DNA from: Prolixibacteraceae bacterium
Lineage (GTDB): Bacteria; Bacteroidota; Bacteroidia; Bacteroidales; Prolixibacteraceae
Direction of reading: 5' to 3'
DNA: 29,409 nt
Assembly: GCA_003516705.1 (NCBI GenBank)
Contig: DPCJ01000200.1
Span: 1-29,409 of the forward strand
Below the pieces are notes generated by a model that did not search any database, was not told the DNA's origin, and saw only the letters and a program-made list of their open reading frames with translations. Position numbers and translations under genes: made by a program. This document shows, piece after piece, positions 14,193-23,558 of this stretch (positions within the stretch are counted from its first letter, which is position 1; every line of letters begins with the position of its first letter).

Positions 14193-16043
14193 GTGAGCGA
14201 TATCATCCGGTTATTACCCGATTCAGTAGCCAACCAGATTGCTGCGGGTGAGGTTATTCAACGCCCGGCTTCTGTGGTGAAAGAGCTGGTTGAAAATGCG
14301 CTTGATGCCGGCGCTACCGAAATTATAGTTCATGCCAAAGATGCCGGACGAACGCTTATTCAGATTACCGATAACGGTTGCGGCATGTCGCCCACCGATG
14401 CGCGAATGGCTTTTGAACGGCACGCCACTTCGAAAATCACTCAGGCCAACGACCTGTTCAATATTCGCACCATGGGCTTCAGGGGCGAAGCGCTTGCTTC
14501 GATTGCCGCCATTGCCGATGTTGAACTGCGCACCAAAAAAGTGGAGGATGAGGTTGGAACTTTTATCCATATTACAGGTTCTGAGGTGATTACGCAGGAA
14601 CCGGTGGCCTGTAGCAACGGCACAAGCTTTCAGATTAAAAACCTGTTTTACAATGTGCCTGCCCGACGCAAATTTCTGAAAGGAAATACTACCGAATTAA
14701 AACACATTATCAGCGAAATACAACGGATTGCCATTCCTTATCCCGAAATTAAAATTTCGCTTTTTCATAACAACACACCGGTTTACGAGTTGCCAAAAAC
14801 CAACCACAGGAAACGGATTGTCGATTTGTTTGGAAAGGCCATTAACCAAAGTCTTGTACAGGTTAATGAGGAAACCAGTGTTGTAAAGGTTTTCGGGTTT
14901 GTGGGTCAGCCGCGGTTTGCACGCAAAACCATGGGAGAACAGTTCTTTTTTGTGAATGGCCGGTTTATCCGCCACGGTTATTTTCACAAGGCGGTGATGC
15001 AGGCTTACCAACAGTTACTGCCAGCTGACGCTTTTCCGGCTTATTTTCTTTTTCTCGAAACCGACCCTGCCAATATTGATATAAATGTTCACCCCACCAA
15101 AACCGAAATCAAATTTGAAAACGAACGCGATATCTGGCCCATTATTCATGCTGCCGTGCGCGAGTCGCTTGGAAAAAACAACGTGGTACCATCCATCGAT
15201 TTCGACCAAAATGGAAGCATCGATATTCCACTGCCGCCAAAATCTTTCGACGATATTCAGTTCCCTGAAATCAGAATAAATCCTGATTACAACCCGTTTG
15301 AAAACGAAAAGACCAATACTTCGGGCAATTACGGGAAAACACCTGCTGAACGCAAAAACCTGGGACGCTGGGAAGATTTATATACTGGTACTCAGCTCAA
15401 ATTGAAATCTGAACCCGATTATGAACCATCATCGGTTGTTGACGATCTTTTGTTTGCCGGGCCTCCCGAACAGTTTTCGGGGAAGAAAACGCTCCAGCTA
15501 AAACAGAAATACATTCTAACCCCGGTTAAATCGGGATTGATGGTAATCGACCAGAAACGCGCCCACGAACGTATTTTGTTTGAAAAATTTATGGAGGTGC
15601 TGAAATCGGATTCGGTAGCCAGTCAGCAACTGCTTTTCCCGCAAACACTGGAACTGAATCCGGCAGACTCGGCCATCCTGCAAAATATTATCCCCGAATT
15701 GTTGTCGCTGGGTTTTGATATCCGCGATTTTGGTAAAAACACATTTATTATCAGCGGAACGCCGGGTGTGCTCGATGTGGCAGAGCCTTCGCTGATAGTG
15801 GAGAAGCTGCTCGAAGAATACAAAACCTCGCCCGTTGACGCCCGCTCAAAAGCAAAGGAACAAATTGCAAAGTCGCTTGCAAAAGCGTCAGCACTCGAAT
15901 ACGGAACCGAGCTGAAACAGGAAGAAATTATTCACCTGATTGATGAACTGTTTGCCTGTGCCACACCCAACTTTTCGCCCGACGGGAAAAGGGTGCTGCA
16001 CATTATTCCGGTTACCGATATTGAAAAAAGTTTCTCGAAATGA
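14193..16043 (+). CDS. mutL: DNA mismatch repair protein MutL
   Basis: A 616-residue MutL. The N-terminal GHKL ATPase has ELVENALDAGA, DNGCGM, GFRGEALASI and the FYNVPARRKFLK segment. The C-terminal dimerisation domain is present. It couples MutS mismatch recognition to downstream repair. The GTG at 14193 is chosen because it yields the family-standard MSDIIRLLPDSVANQIAAGEV; a longer frame from 14106 would overlap the preceding gene's membrane helix. The endonuclease motif of nicking MutL proteins, DQHAxxExxxxE, is DQKRAHERILFE (453-464), so the acidic residues remain but His is Lys. The CPHGRP motif appears as ACATPNFSPDG, so nicking activity is doubtful. Confidence 0.96.
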   Translation: MSDIIRLLPDSVANQIAAGEVIQRPASVVKELVENALDAGATEIIVHAKDAGRTLIQITDNGCGMSPTDARMAFERHATSKITQANDLFNIRTMGFRGEALASIAAIADVELRTKKVEDEVGTFIHITGSEVITQEPVACSNGTSFQIKNLFYNVPARRKFLKGNTTELKHIISEIQRIAIPYPEIKISLFHNNTPVYELPKTNHRKRIVDLFGKAINQSLVQVNEETSVVKVFGFVGQPRFARKTMGEQFFFVNGRFIRHGYFHKAVMQAYQQLLPADAFPAYFLFLETDPANIDINVHPTKTEIKFENERDIWPIIHAAVRESLGKNNVVPSIDFDQNGSIDIPLPPKSFDDIQFPEIRINPDYNPFENEKTNTSGNYGKTPAERKNLGRWEDLYTGTQLKLKSEPDYEPSSVVDDLLFAGPPEQFSGKKTLQLKQKYILTPVKSGLMVIDQKRAHERILFEKFMEVLKSDSVASQQLLFPQTLELNPADSAILQNIIPELLSLGFDIRDFGKNTFIISGTPGVLDVAEPSLIVEKLLEEYKTSPVDARSKAKEQIAKSLAKASALEYGTELKQEEIIHLIDELFACATPNFSPDGKRVLHIIPVTDIEKSFSK

Positions 16044-16117
16044 CAGAATGTCGTTATTTTCGACCCGAAATAAAATGGTTCGGCAATTGCAATGCCAGCC
16101 AAAACAACGAATAAATT

Positions 16118-16846
16118 ATGAATTACAGGCCAGCGTTTAATTCCATTCCGGTTGTTGTAAAAAACCTGATTATTGTAAATGTGCTGTTTTATTTAGCGAC
16201 TTTAATGCTAAATAAAGCAGGTATTGATTTGTATGATTATTTAGGATTGTATTTCCCACTTTCTGAGAAATTCAGATTGCATCAGTTTTTCACCTATATG
16301 TTTATGCATAGCATGAGCCCTTCACATATATTCTTCAATATGTTTGCTTTGTATATGTTTGGCCGGGTTCTGGAGAGCGTGTGGGGGCCGAAACGATTCC
16401 TGTTGTTTTACCTCGTAACCGGAGTAGGTGCAGCCCTTATTCAGACTATTGTGACTTCTGTTGAATATCAGATGCTTATTTCAAAGATTTCGCCCGATCA
16501 ATTGGAATACTATAAAGAGATTGCGTTAGAGGGGAAATTCATTCCCGGTACACTTTCTGAGAAAATGGCAATGATACTTAATACTCCAACCGTTGGAGCT
16601 TCAGGTGCAGTTTTTGGTATTTTGCTTGGGTTCGGAATGTTGTTCCCCAATACTCAACTGATGTTGCTGTTCCCACCAATCCCAATTAAAGCGAAATATT
16701 TCGTAGCTGGTTATGGTTTACTGGAATTGTTTTTCGGAGTTTCCGGCATTCAGGGGAGTGTTGCCCATTTTGCCCACCTCGGAGGGATGCTGTTTGGCTA
16801 TTTTATGATTAAATACTGGAACAAAACACTGAACCGGTTTTATTAG
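16118..16846 (+). CDS. Rhomboid-family intramembrane serine protease (first of two)
   Basis: A 242-residue, six-helix membrane protein. The oxyanion-loop HSMSPSHIFFNMFALYMFG motif, the nucleophile S162 in GASGAVFG and the general base H220 in AHFAHLGGM form the rhomboid active site. It cleaves membrane-protein substrates within the bilayer. An insertion between TM helices (about residues 118-155, charged) extends the usual loop. Its stop overlaps the first unit of a 14-nt repeat that separates it from the second rhomboid gene. Confidence 0.92.
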   Translation: MNYRPAFNSIPVVVKNLIIVNVLFYLATLMLNKAGIDLYDYLGLYFPLSEKFRLHQFFTYMFMHSMSPSHIFFNMFALYMFGRVLESVWGPKRFLLFYLVTGVGAALIQTIVTSVEYQMLISKISPDQLEYYKEIALEGKFIPGTLSEKMAMILNTPTVGASGAVFGILLGFGMLFPNTQLMLLFPPIPIKAKYFVAGYGLLELFFGVSGIQGSVAHFAHLGGMLFGYFMIKYWNKTLNRFY

Positions 16847-16950
16847 ATTTGAATACTGGGGACCGAGTTTTTAGTACTGAGATTTGAGTATTGGAATTTG
16901 GAATTTGGGATTTGAGTATTGGGATTTGTGTATTGACATTTGGAATTTGT
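16846..16950 (+). repeat. Seven 14-nt repeat units between the two rhomboid genes
   Basis: Units start at 16846 (GATTTGAATACTGG), then after a 7-nt interruption at 16867, 16881, 16895, 16909, 16923 and 16937. The copies at 16881 and 16909 are identical, GATTTGAGTATTGG. Others vary, for example AATTTGGAATTTGG and GATTTGTGTATTGA. The last unit ends four bases before the ATG of the next gene. The unit resembles, in inverted orientation, the leader repeats of dapL and of the phosphoribosyltransferase gene. Confidence 0.8.
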
Positions 16951-16954
16951 GTAA

Positions 16955-17836
16955 ATGGAAATTCTTTCAGATATAAAACAAACCTTTAAGGAAGGAACCT
17001 CGCTCACCCGGCTGATTTACATCAACCTGGGGTTTTTTATTCTGATAATGCTGACAAGTGTTGTTTTTTATCTTTCAGCACTACCAAATCCGGTTGCCGG
17101 CTGGCTTTCAGTACCGTCCGATTTACAGAGCCTGTCGCGTCAGCCGTGGTCGGTTGTAACCTACATGTTCACACACACTGGTTTTTTACACATTCTCTTT
17201 AATTTGCTGGGTTTGTACTGGTTTGGTAAATTGTTTATGTACCGGCTCGACAGTGGTAAACTGCTTTCGGTTTATTTGATGGGGGGAATTTCAGGGGCTG
17301 TGTTTTACATTGCAGCATATAATATTTTCCCGGTTTTTCAGCAGGCTGAAGGGTTGCTTTTGGGAGCTTCTGCTTCGGTTTATGCCATTTTGGTAGCCGT
17401 TGCGGTGTACGACCCCGATATGGAACTTCACCTTTCGTTTATCGGTACATTCAAACTGAAATATGTGGCAGCCTTTTATGTTTTACTCTCTGTAATCAGC
17501 ATTTCGGTATCGAATGCGGGTGGCAATATTGCACATCTTGGCGGAGCTGCCTGGGGTTGGTTTTTTATATGGCAACTCGGAAAAGGTCGCGATATGGGCA
17601 GTGGAATTGAAAAAATACTTACAGGTTTTGGCCGGTTCCTGGGAAACCTGTTCAAGCCAAAAAGCAGGCTGAAAGTTGCTCACAAACAAACTCCCCGCGA
17701 CGATTACGAGTACAACCGCATGAAAAATGCAGAGCAGGAAGAAATTAACCGCATTCTCGAAAAGATTGCCAAAGCGGGGTACGACAGTCTTACAAAAGGG
17801 GAAAAGGAATTGCTTTTCAGGCAGGGGAAAAACTAA
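16955..17836 (+). CDS. Rhomboid-family intramembrane protease with C-terminal DUF6576-like domain (second of two)
   Basis: A 293-residue protein. Six membrane helices carry HTGFLHILFNLLGLYWFG, the nucleophile S139 in LLGASASVYA and the base H194 in NIAHLGGAAWGW. The residue after GAS is Ala instead of the common Gly. A cytoplasmic tail follows (about 215-293). Its end, EEINRILEKIAKAGYDSLTKGEKELLFRQ, matches the DUF6576 helical module that often caps Bacteroidota rhomboids. Its stop codon interleaves with the stop of the convergent YihY gene. Confidence 0.9.
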   Translation: MEILSDIKQTFKEGTSLTRLIYINLGFFILIMLTSVVFYLSALPNPVAGWLSVPSDLQSLSRQPWSVVTYMFTHTGFLHILFNLLGLYWFGKLFMYRLDSGKLLSVYLMGGISGAVFYIAAYNIFPVFQQAEGLLLGASASVYAILVAVAVYDPDMELHLSFIGTFKLKYVAAFYVLLSVISISVSNAGGNIAHLGGAAWGWFFIWQLGKGRDMGSGIEKILTGFGRFLGNLFKPKSRLKVAHKQTPRDDYEYNRMKNAEQEEINRILEKIAKAGYDSLTKGEKELLFRQGKN

Positions 17837-18852
17837 ATTTTCTCACCGGTTTCCTCATTATGATTTAATCTTCTCAGGTATTCACGTCTGATCCAAAATC
17901 TGTCCATCAGTTTTGAAGGTTGAATAGGCGTTTTTTTTGTGTGTGCCTGTTGAATGCTGGCATTGAGTTCGAACCCAATCAGCAAAATAAGCGACATTAA
18001 ATACATGAGCAGTAAAATTACCAGTAAAGTACCGATAGAACCGTACAACTGGTTGTATTGGTTGAATTTATTTACGTAGTAAGCAAATCCGTAAAGGGTC
18101 AGCACACTTAAAAAGGTGGCCAGCGTGCCGCCAGCCGAAATAAAACGCCATTTCACTTTTTTAGCCGGTGCCATATAATATAAAAACGAAATGGCAAAAA
18201 ACAGCAGCGATATAACAATTACCCACTTAACGGAGGATAGTAAGATAAGAGTGAATCCGTCGTGCAGATTAACCGATTCTTTCAGGTAATCGATAAAAAT
18301 CTCGCCAAGCGTCATAAACACAATTACAAGCGTGAGCAGCACCGATAAAATTGCAAGCAGATAAATTGCAGTAATCCGCTGACTGATCCAGGAGCGGCGC
18401 TGAATACTGTGTACAGTGGCGTCAAAGGCGCTCATCATGGCTGCCAGTCCGTTGGTCGAAAAAATAAGCGCGGCCACAAACCCAAACGAAAGCAAATCGC
18501 CGCGGGGTTGCATAATAATGTCTATTACAGTGGTTTCAATGGCTGTAAAAGTACTTTCGGGTACTATGTCTTTGATAAGCAAAAACAATTCGTTTTGAAA
18601 ATCCTTAATGGGAATGTACGGAATGAGGGTAAACAAAAAAATCATAAACGGGAAAAAGGCAATAAAAAATGAAAACGCGATAGCCGAAGCGCGCGTTGGA
18701 ATTGCTCCTTTATCGATGCTACGCCAGAAAAACAGGGCAACATCGTACAATGGTACTCCATCAAAAAAAGGGAGTGAGATTTTTTTTGCCCTTTCGGCGA
18801 TACGTTCTCCCAGTTTCAGCAAACGTTCAAGATATGGGTCGAACCGATTCAT
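17833..18852 (-). CDS. YihY/UPF0761 family inner-membrane protein
   Basis: A 339-residue integral membrane protein with about six transmembrane helices. Family signatures are RASAIAFSFFIAFFPFMIFLFTLIPYIP and, near the C-terminus, YGSIGTLLVILLLMYLMSLILLIGFELNA. The family was once annotated as RNase BN, which is wrong, and no biochemical role is established. The N-terminus is cytoplasmic and charged. The gene lies six bases after the DUF4783 gene on the same strand, so they are probably one operon. Its TAG stop (17833-17835) overlaps the TAA stop of the convergent rhomboid gene. Confidence 0.92.
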   Translation of the reverse strand: MNRFDPYLERLLKLGERIAERAKKISLPFFDGVPLYDVALFFWRSIDKGAIPTRASAIAFSFFIAFFPFMIFLFTLIPYIPIKDFQNELFLLIKDIVPESTFTAIETTVIDIIMQPRGDLLSFGFVAALIFSTNGLAAMMSAFDATVHSIQRRSWISQRITAIYLLAILSVLLTLVIVFMTLGEIFIDYLKESVNLHDGFTLILLSSVKWVIVISLLFFAISFLYYMAPAKKVKWRFISAGGTLATFLSVLTLYGFAYYVNKFNQYNQLYGSIGTLLVILLLMYLMSLILLIGFELNASIQQAHTKKTPIQPSKLMDRFWIRREYLRRLNHNEETGEKI

Positions 18853-18857
18853 TAATT

Positions 18858-19259
18858 TTATTGCTGTTCAATACGCAATTGGTGAATGTATTCTTTACCA
18901 TCGGTTTTTTTCAGAAGAAAGTAGGTTCTGAAAATCCCCTTGTTGGTTACAAGGTTGCCAACAACATATTGGGCTCCTTCTTTTCCACCCTGGTGAATAA
19001 TGTTAAATCCCTCGGGTGAATTATTACTGAAGAATTTGCCCACAATTTGCTGGGCTTGTGCTTTACTGCAAACGTTATCTTCTTCAAGTACAACCAGTTC
19101 GATGTTTTGATTGAAATACTCCGAAAGGGTTTTTGCATTTCCGGTTTTTAAGCTCTTAATTATTTCATCGGGGACTTGAGCTGTTGTTTCGCTACTGATT
19201 GCAGTACATAAAACTGCTGTAATGAAAAGTACAAATACTGTTTTTTTTGTTGTCCACAT
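18858..19259 (-). CDS. DUF4783 family secreted protein
   Basis: A 133-residue protein with a Sec signal peptide (about residues 1-27, ending TTAQ). The mature part matches DUF4783: VPDEIIKSLKTGNAKTLSEYFNQNIELVVLEEDNVCSKAQAQQIVGKFF, then FNIIHQGGKEGAQYVVGNLVTNKGIFRTYFLLKK. It has a cystatin/NTF2-like alpha+beta look and no catalytic residues I can name. The family is common and single-domain in Bacteroidota, with unknown function in the periplasm or outer envelope. It is divergent from rlmH. Confidence 0.88.
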   Translation of the reverse strand: MWTTKKTVFVLFITAVLCTAISSETTAQVPDEIIKSLKTGNAKTLSEYFNQNIELVVLEEDNVCSKAQAQQIVGKFFSNNSPEGFNIIHQGGKEGAQYVVGNLVTNKGIFRTYFLLKKTDGKEYIHQLRIEQQ

Positions 19260-19368
19260 TTTATTTCTGTTTCAAAAATTGCGTAACTATACAGCAAAAA
19301 TGGTGCTAAAGTCGGCATTTACCGGATTGATACCGTAAATTTATACAATTATAACTCAATTATCCGAC

Positions 19369-19842
19369 ATGAAGATTACTTTACTTGTAATTGGCAAAAC
19401 CGATGCAGCTTATCTGGCCGAAGGTATTGGCGAATACGTAAAGCGTTTGAATCATTATATTTCTTTTGAAATTGAGGTAATTCCTGATATCAGAAAAAAA
19501 TCGAATATGACTGCCACTCAGCAAAAAATAACTGAGGGAGAATTGATTCTGGCGAAACTTTTACCGGGAAAAGAACTTCATTTGTTTGATGAAAAGGGAA
19601 GCCAGTATTCGTCGCGCGAATTTGCCCGGTTTCTTGAACGAAAAATGGTGTCGGGCATAAAAGAGCTTGTTTTTGTTGTTGGTGGTCCGTACGGTTTTTC
19701 AGAAGAAGTGTATAAAAATACAGCTTCAAAAATTTCGCTTTCAAAACTTACCTTTTCGCACCAAATGGTGCGATTGTTGTGCGTAGAGCAAATTTACCGG
19801 GCTTTTACCATTTTAAAAGGCGAACCATATCATCACGATTAA
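19369..19842 (+). CDS. rlmH: 23S rRNA (pseudouridine1915-N3)-methyltransferase RlmH
   Basis: A 157-residue SPOUT methyltransferase of normal length. The trefoil knot is visible as ELVFVVGGPYGFSEEV and the C-terminal SKLTFSHQMVRLLCVEQIYRAFTILKGEPYHHD, which binds S-adenosylmethionine and the ribosomal target. It methylates pseudouridine 1915 in helix 69 of 23S rRNA of assembled 70S ribosomes. The histidine kinase gene starts three bases after its stop, so the two are one transcription unit. Confidence 0.97.
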   Translation: MKITLLVIGKTDAAYLAEGIGEYVKRLNHYISFEIEVIPDIRKKSNMTATQQKITEGELILAKLLPGKELHLFDEKGSQYSSREFARFLERKMVSGIKELVFVVGGPYGFSEEVYKNTASKISLSKLTFSHQMVRLLCVEQIYRAFTILKGEPYHHD

Positions 19843-19845
19843 CTG

Positions 19846-22800
19846 ATGTTGCTGAAATTAAACAAATACACGTTTCTGGTTTTTGCATTGTGCTTTTTTG
19901 TGGGGGCTGCAATTATCGAAAATCACTTATTGCGCGAGCATCCCGAAACGCATGTTGTGGATGATATTGAGAACAGGTTGCACAAATTTGAGTTTGAACT
20001 GACACAACAAACTCAGGCCATTACAACTGTTTTAACCGACAGCACTTTTGACGGTTCTTATTTCGAAACACTTAAAAACCACACGCTTTCCATTGATGAA
20101 ACAGGCACCGGTTATTTGGTTTACGAAGATGGGAAACTGGTTTACTGGAGCGACAGGTCTGTTGCATTTTACAATTCGGTGCGCGAATACAGGAAAAAAG
20201 AAGGACTGGTTCAACTGCCGAACGGGTATTATTTGTTGCAGATTAGAACCACCGGAAGTTTACAGGTGGTTGGGCTGCACATTGTAAAGTACAATTACGA
20301 GCACGAGAACAAATACCTGCACAACACTTTTTTCAAAGCCTATAAAATTCCGGAGAGTTTTGAACTCAGGCCTGTACCTACCGAAAAATCGTTTGCAATC
20401 AAATCAACCGACGGCAGTTACGTATTTTCAATTGAACCCGACGGAGAATATAACTGCCGCGAAAACCAGTTGTATTTTCCTGCATTAATCTATTTTTCAG
20501 GTTTAATGCTTTTGCTGTTTTATTTTAAGCTTGAGTTTTTTGCATCCGGAGCAAGTTTTATACTTCGGGTCATGGCCCTGGCCGCAGCATTGTTCATCGT
20601 TTTATGGATACATCTTATTTTTAATTTTCCGAAAGTTTTATCGCATTTACCCGTTTTCAAACCCGAAGTTTTTGCATTAAATATCTGGTTACCATCGCTT
20701 GGCGACTATTTTTTGGTGTCGCTCTTTTTTACTTTCTGGCTGTACCTTTTTACGGTGGAAGTTAATTTCGCCAAATTGCAAGCCGACTCCGGGCTTCCTA
20801 AAAAAGGAATCCTTGTACTGCTTTTTCTTTTTAGCGCTACTCTGTTTTTATTAGCAAATTATCTGATTGAAATATTGATATACAATTCAACAATTTCTTT
20901 CACGCTGAATAAAATAATTGGCATTTCAACAGAAAGTATTCTTGGAATTTTTTCGGTTGGATTGGTTTTGTTTTCAGTGCTGTTTTTTCTGGTGAACATC
21001 ACAAGCGAAGCTTGCGGGGAGTTTTCGATTGGCAGGCTTTTAGTGTTGACAGGGAGTACGGCAGTGGCACTTGGGTTTATTCAGTGGGTGGCTGTGGGAG
21101 ATGTTGCTGTACCTGCCCTGTTGCTCTTTCTTGTTTCATCGCTCGTGGCAGCTGTATTCAGTAAAAACCAGATGAAAAAACTGTCGCTGAGCTACCTCAT
21201 CGTTTTTGTTTCGCTGGCTTCGGTGTATTCACTGATTACTTTTTATGGAACCATCGAAAAGAAGGATATTGAGCGGCAGAAGCTTTTTGCCATCACGCTT
21301 ACTGCTGAACGCGACCCTGCAGCCGAAGAATTTTTAGGGAAAATTGAAAGGCAGATAAAAAACGATGTGGCAATACCAAGTTTGCTGCTCCAGAAAGAAG
21401 ATTTGCGGGAATATATTGAACGCACCTATTTCAGTGGCTATTTTAAGAAATACATTTTCGAGATGTACGTTTGCGGACCTGCCGATAGTCTTGTACTTCA
21501 GCCCGATAATCAGACTTATCCGTGCGATTTACTGATGGAATCGATGATTCAGGATATGGGTGTGCATATTGCCGGCACAGGTTTTTATTTTATGGATAAC
21601 ATGAACGGGCGTATTTCGTACACTGGCAAACTTCATTTCGAAATGCCCGGCACTACTGAAGGGGTAAATATTTATATCGACCTCGATTCTGATTTGCTTT
21701 TTGAAGGGATAGGATTTCCAGAACTGCTTATCGACAAGTCGATTACGCGCTCCGAAAACTACCGGAAATTCAACTTTGCCAAATATTATGGCGGCGAACT
21801 GACCGATAAACTGGGCGATTACAACTATAATTTTTACATCGACTCGTATGAGCCTGAAGATAAAGAATTTACACTGAAACGGAGAGACGGTTTCGAACAC
21901 CTGATTTATCATACACGCGAAAATAACTTTATCATCGTTTCGCGCGAGCTTACCACCTTTACCGATTACCTGATTTCGTTTCCATATTTGTTTGTTTTTT
22001 ATTTTCTTATTCTTATCGTACTGTTTGTTGTTATCAACCGGCGGATTTTCCCACAGAAAGTAGTGTTTAACCTGAAACTCAAAATACAGGCTGCCATTAT
22101 TTCAATCGTGTTTATTTCATTATTGCTTGTAGCGCTGGCTACCATTTTTTACAATGTACGCGAATACAGGCTGAAACATCGTAACGACCTGAATGAAAAG
22201 ATGAAATCGATTGCTGAAGAAATTGATATGCGGCTTGAAGATAAAGACGAAATTACGCCTGAACTGGTTGACTGGCTCAACCGCGAATTGGCAAAGCTGT
22301 CGAATATTTTCCAGACCGATATTAATATTTATGGTGTTGATGGCAATTTGTTAGCCTCTTCACGTGTCGAGATTTTTCAGCGCGGACTTGTTTCCACGCG
22401 TATCAATTCGGCAGCGTTTTACGAGATTTTCCAGAATGCACAATACAACAATTTTTTTCAACCCGAAAATATCGGACATCTCTCGTACCTGTCGGTTTAC
22501 AAGCCAATTATCAATAATCGAGGAGACAATCTTGGTGCGATAAACCTGCCCTATTTTATTTCGCAGGATAAATACAACCAGGAAATTACAACTTTCATTG
22601 TGGCGTTTATTAATCTGTATGTGCTGCTTTTGCTTGTGAGTATTGTGCTGGCCATTTTTATTGCCAACCAGATTACACACCCTTTGGTTGTAATTCAGGA
22701 GAAGTTGAAAAAAATGGAACTTGGCAAATACAACGAACCGATTTATTACCGCCGGAACGACGAAATTGGCAGTTTGGTAAAGGAATACAATAAAAAAGTA

Positions 22801-23532
22801 GAAGAGCTGGCGTTGAGTGCCGATTTGCTGGCGCGTTCGGAACGCGAGTCGGCCTGGCGCGAGATGGCTAAACAAATAGCCCACGAAATCAAAAACCCGC
22901 TGACGCCAATGAAGCTGAACATTCAGCACCTGCAACATGCCCGTGGCCGCGGAAAAGAGTACAACGAATACATTGAAAGGGTAACTGCAATTTTAATTGA
23001 GCAAATCGATAATCTTTCGAATATTGCCACCGAGTTCTCCAATTTTGCCCAGATTCCAACGGCACGCAACCAGGTTTTCAACCTTGGAAATCAACTGGAA
23101 AGGGTCATCGGTCTTTTTGAAACGCACGACAAAATCACCATTCGTTTTAGCTCAACCGGAAAAGGGCCGGTGATGGTAAATGCCGACAGGGAACAGTTTT
23201 CACGTGCTATCATCAACCTGATAAAGAATGGAATACAGGCAATTCCTGAAAACAGCGATGGCGAAATAAATATTTCACTCAGCCACAACGATGGAGTTGC
23301 ACTTATTGCTGTTTCCGACAACGGAACAGGTATTCCGGTTGAACTGCGAGAAAAACTGTTCAGCCCGAGTTTTACAACAAAAACAAGTGGAATGGGATTG
23401 GGCCTGGCTATTGTAAAAAATATAGCCGAAAACTTTTCGGGCAAGGTGTGGTTCGAAACTGAGCTCGGAACCGGTACCACATTTTTTCTCGAAATACCTG
23501 TTGATAAAACCAGCCATAATGAGTTGCAGTAA
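19846..23532 (+). CDS. Large multi-pass sensor histidine kinase, NtrY-like transmitter
   Basis: A 1228-residue protein with about 12 predicted membrane helices. One lies at about 8-25, followed by an extracytoplasmic domain (26-205). Eight more lie between about 210 and 468, followed by a second extracytoplasmic domain (470-705). Further helices are near 711-731, 748-770 and 916-942, the last pair enclosing a third sensor domain. A HAMP segment (about 943-992) leads to HisKA with phospho-acceptor H1013 in IAHEIKNPLTPMKLNIQHLQ, an NtrY-like H box. The HATPase has N1128 in NLIKNGIQAI, SDNGTGIP and GMGLGLAIVKNIAENFSGKVWFET. No response regulator is in the window, so the partner is unlinked. It is coupled to rlmH by a three-base gap. 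The stimulus cannot be deduced. Confidence 0.92.
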   Translation: MLLKLNKYTFLVFALCFFVGAAIIENHLLREHPETHVVDDIENRLHKFEFELTQQTQAITTVLTDSTFDGSYFETLKNHTLSIDETGTGYLVYEDGKLVYWSDRSVAFYNSVREYRKKEGLVQLPNGYYLLQIRTTGSLQVVGLHIVKYNYEHENKYLHNTFFKAYKIPESFELRPVPTEKSFAIKSTDGSYVFSIEPDGEYNCRENQLYFPALIYFSGLMLLLFYFKLEFFASGASFILRVMALAAALFIVLWIHLIFNFPKVLSHLPVFKPEVFALNIWLPSLGDYFLVSLFFTFWLYLFTVEVNFAKLQADSGLPKKGILVLLFLFSATLFLLANYLIEILIYNSTISFTLNKIIGISTESILGIFSVGLVLFSVLFFLVNITSEACGEFSIGRLLVLTGSTAVALGFIQWVAVGDVAVPALLLFLVSSLVAAVFSKNQMKKLSLSYLIVFVSLASVYSLITFYGTIEKKDIERQKLFAITLTAERDPAAEEFLGKIERQIKNDVAIPSLLLQKEDLREYIERTYFSGYFKKYIFEMYVCGPADSLVLQPDNQTYPCDLLMESMIQDMGVHIAGTGFYFMDNMNGRISYTGKLHFEMPGTTEGVNIYIDLDSDLLFEGIGFPELLIDKSITRSENYRKFNFAKYYGGELTDKLGDYNYNFYIDSYEPEDKEFTLKRRDGFEHLIYHTRENNFIIVSRELTTFTDYLISFPYLFVFYFLILIVLFVVINRRIFPQKVVFNLKLKIQAAIISIVFISLLLVALATIFYNVREYRLKHRNDLNEKMKSIAEEIDMRLEDKDEITPELVDWLNRELAKLSNIFQTDINIYGVDGNLLASSRVEIFQRGLVSTRINSAAFYEIFQNAQYNNFFQPENIGHLSYLSVYKPIINNRGDNLGAINLPYFISQDKYNQEITTFIVAFINLYVLLLLVSIVLAIFIANQITHPLVVIQEKLKKMELGKYNEPIYYRRNDEIGSLVKEYNKKVEELALSADLLARSERESAWREMAKQIAHEIKNPLTPMKLNIQHLQHARGRGKEYNEYIERVTAILIEQIDNLSNIATEFSNFAQIPTARNQVFNLGNQLERVIGLFETHDKITIRFSSTGKGPVMVNADREQFSRAIINLIKNGIQAIPENSDGEINISLSHNDGVALIAVSDNGTGIPVELREKLFSPSFTTKTSGMGLGLAIVKNIAENFSGKVWFETELGTGTTFFLEIPVDKTSHNELQ

Positions 23533-23558
23533 CCATTTGGCGAAATCTTTGGTTTCGC

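Noticed and set aside
16846..16950. CRISPR array
   Set aside because: Units are 14 nt with no spacers and no cas genes are nearby.
22360..22938. 192-codon frame antisense to the histidine kinase
   Set aside because: Overlaps the HAMP/HisKA-coding region; sequence is a low-complexity shadow.
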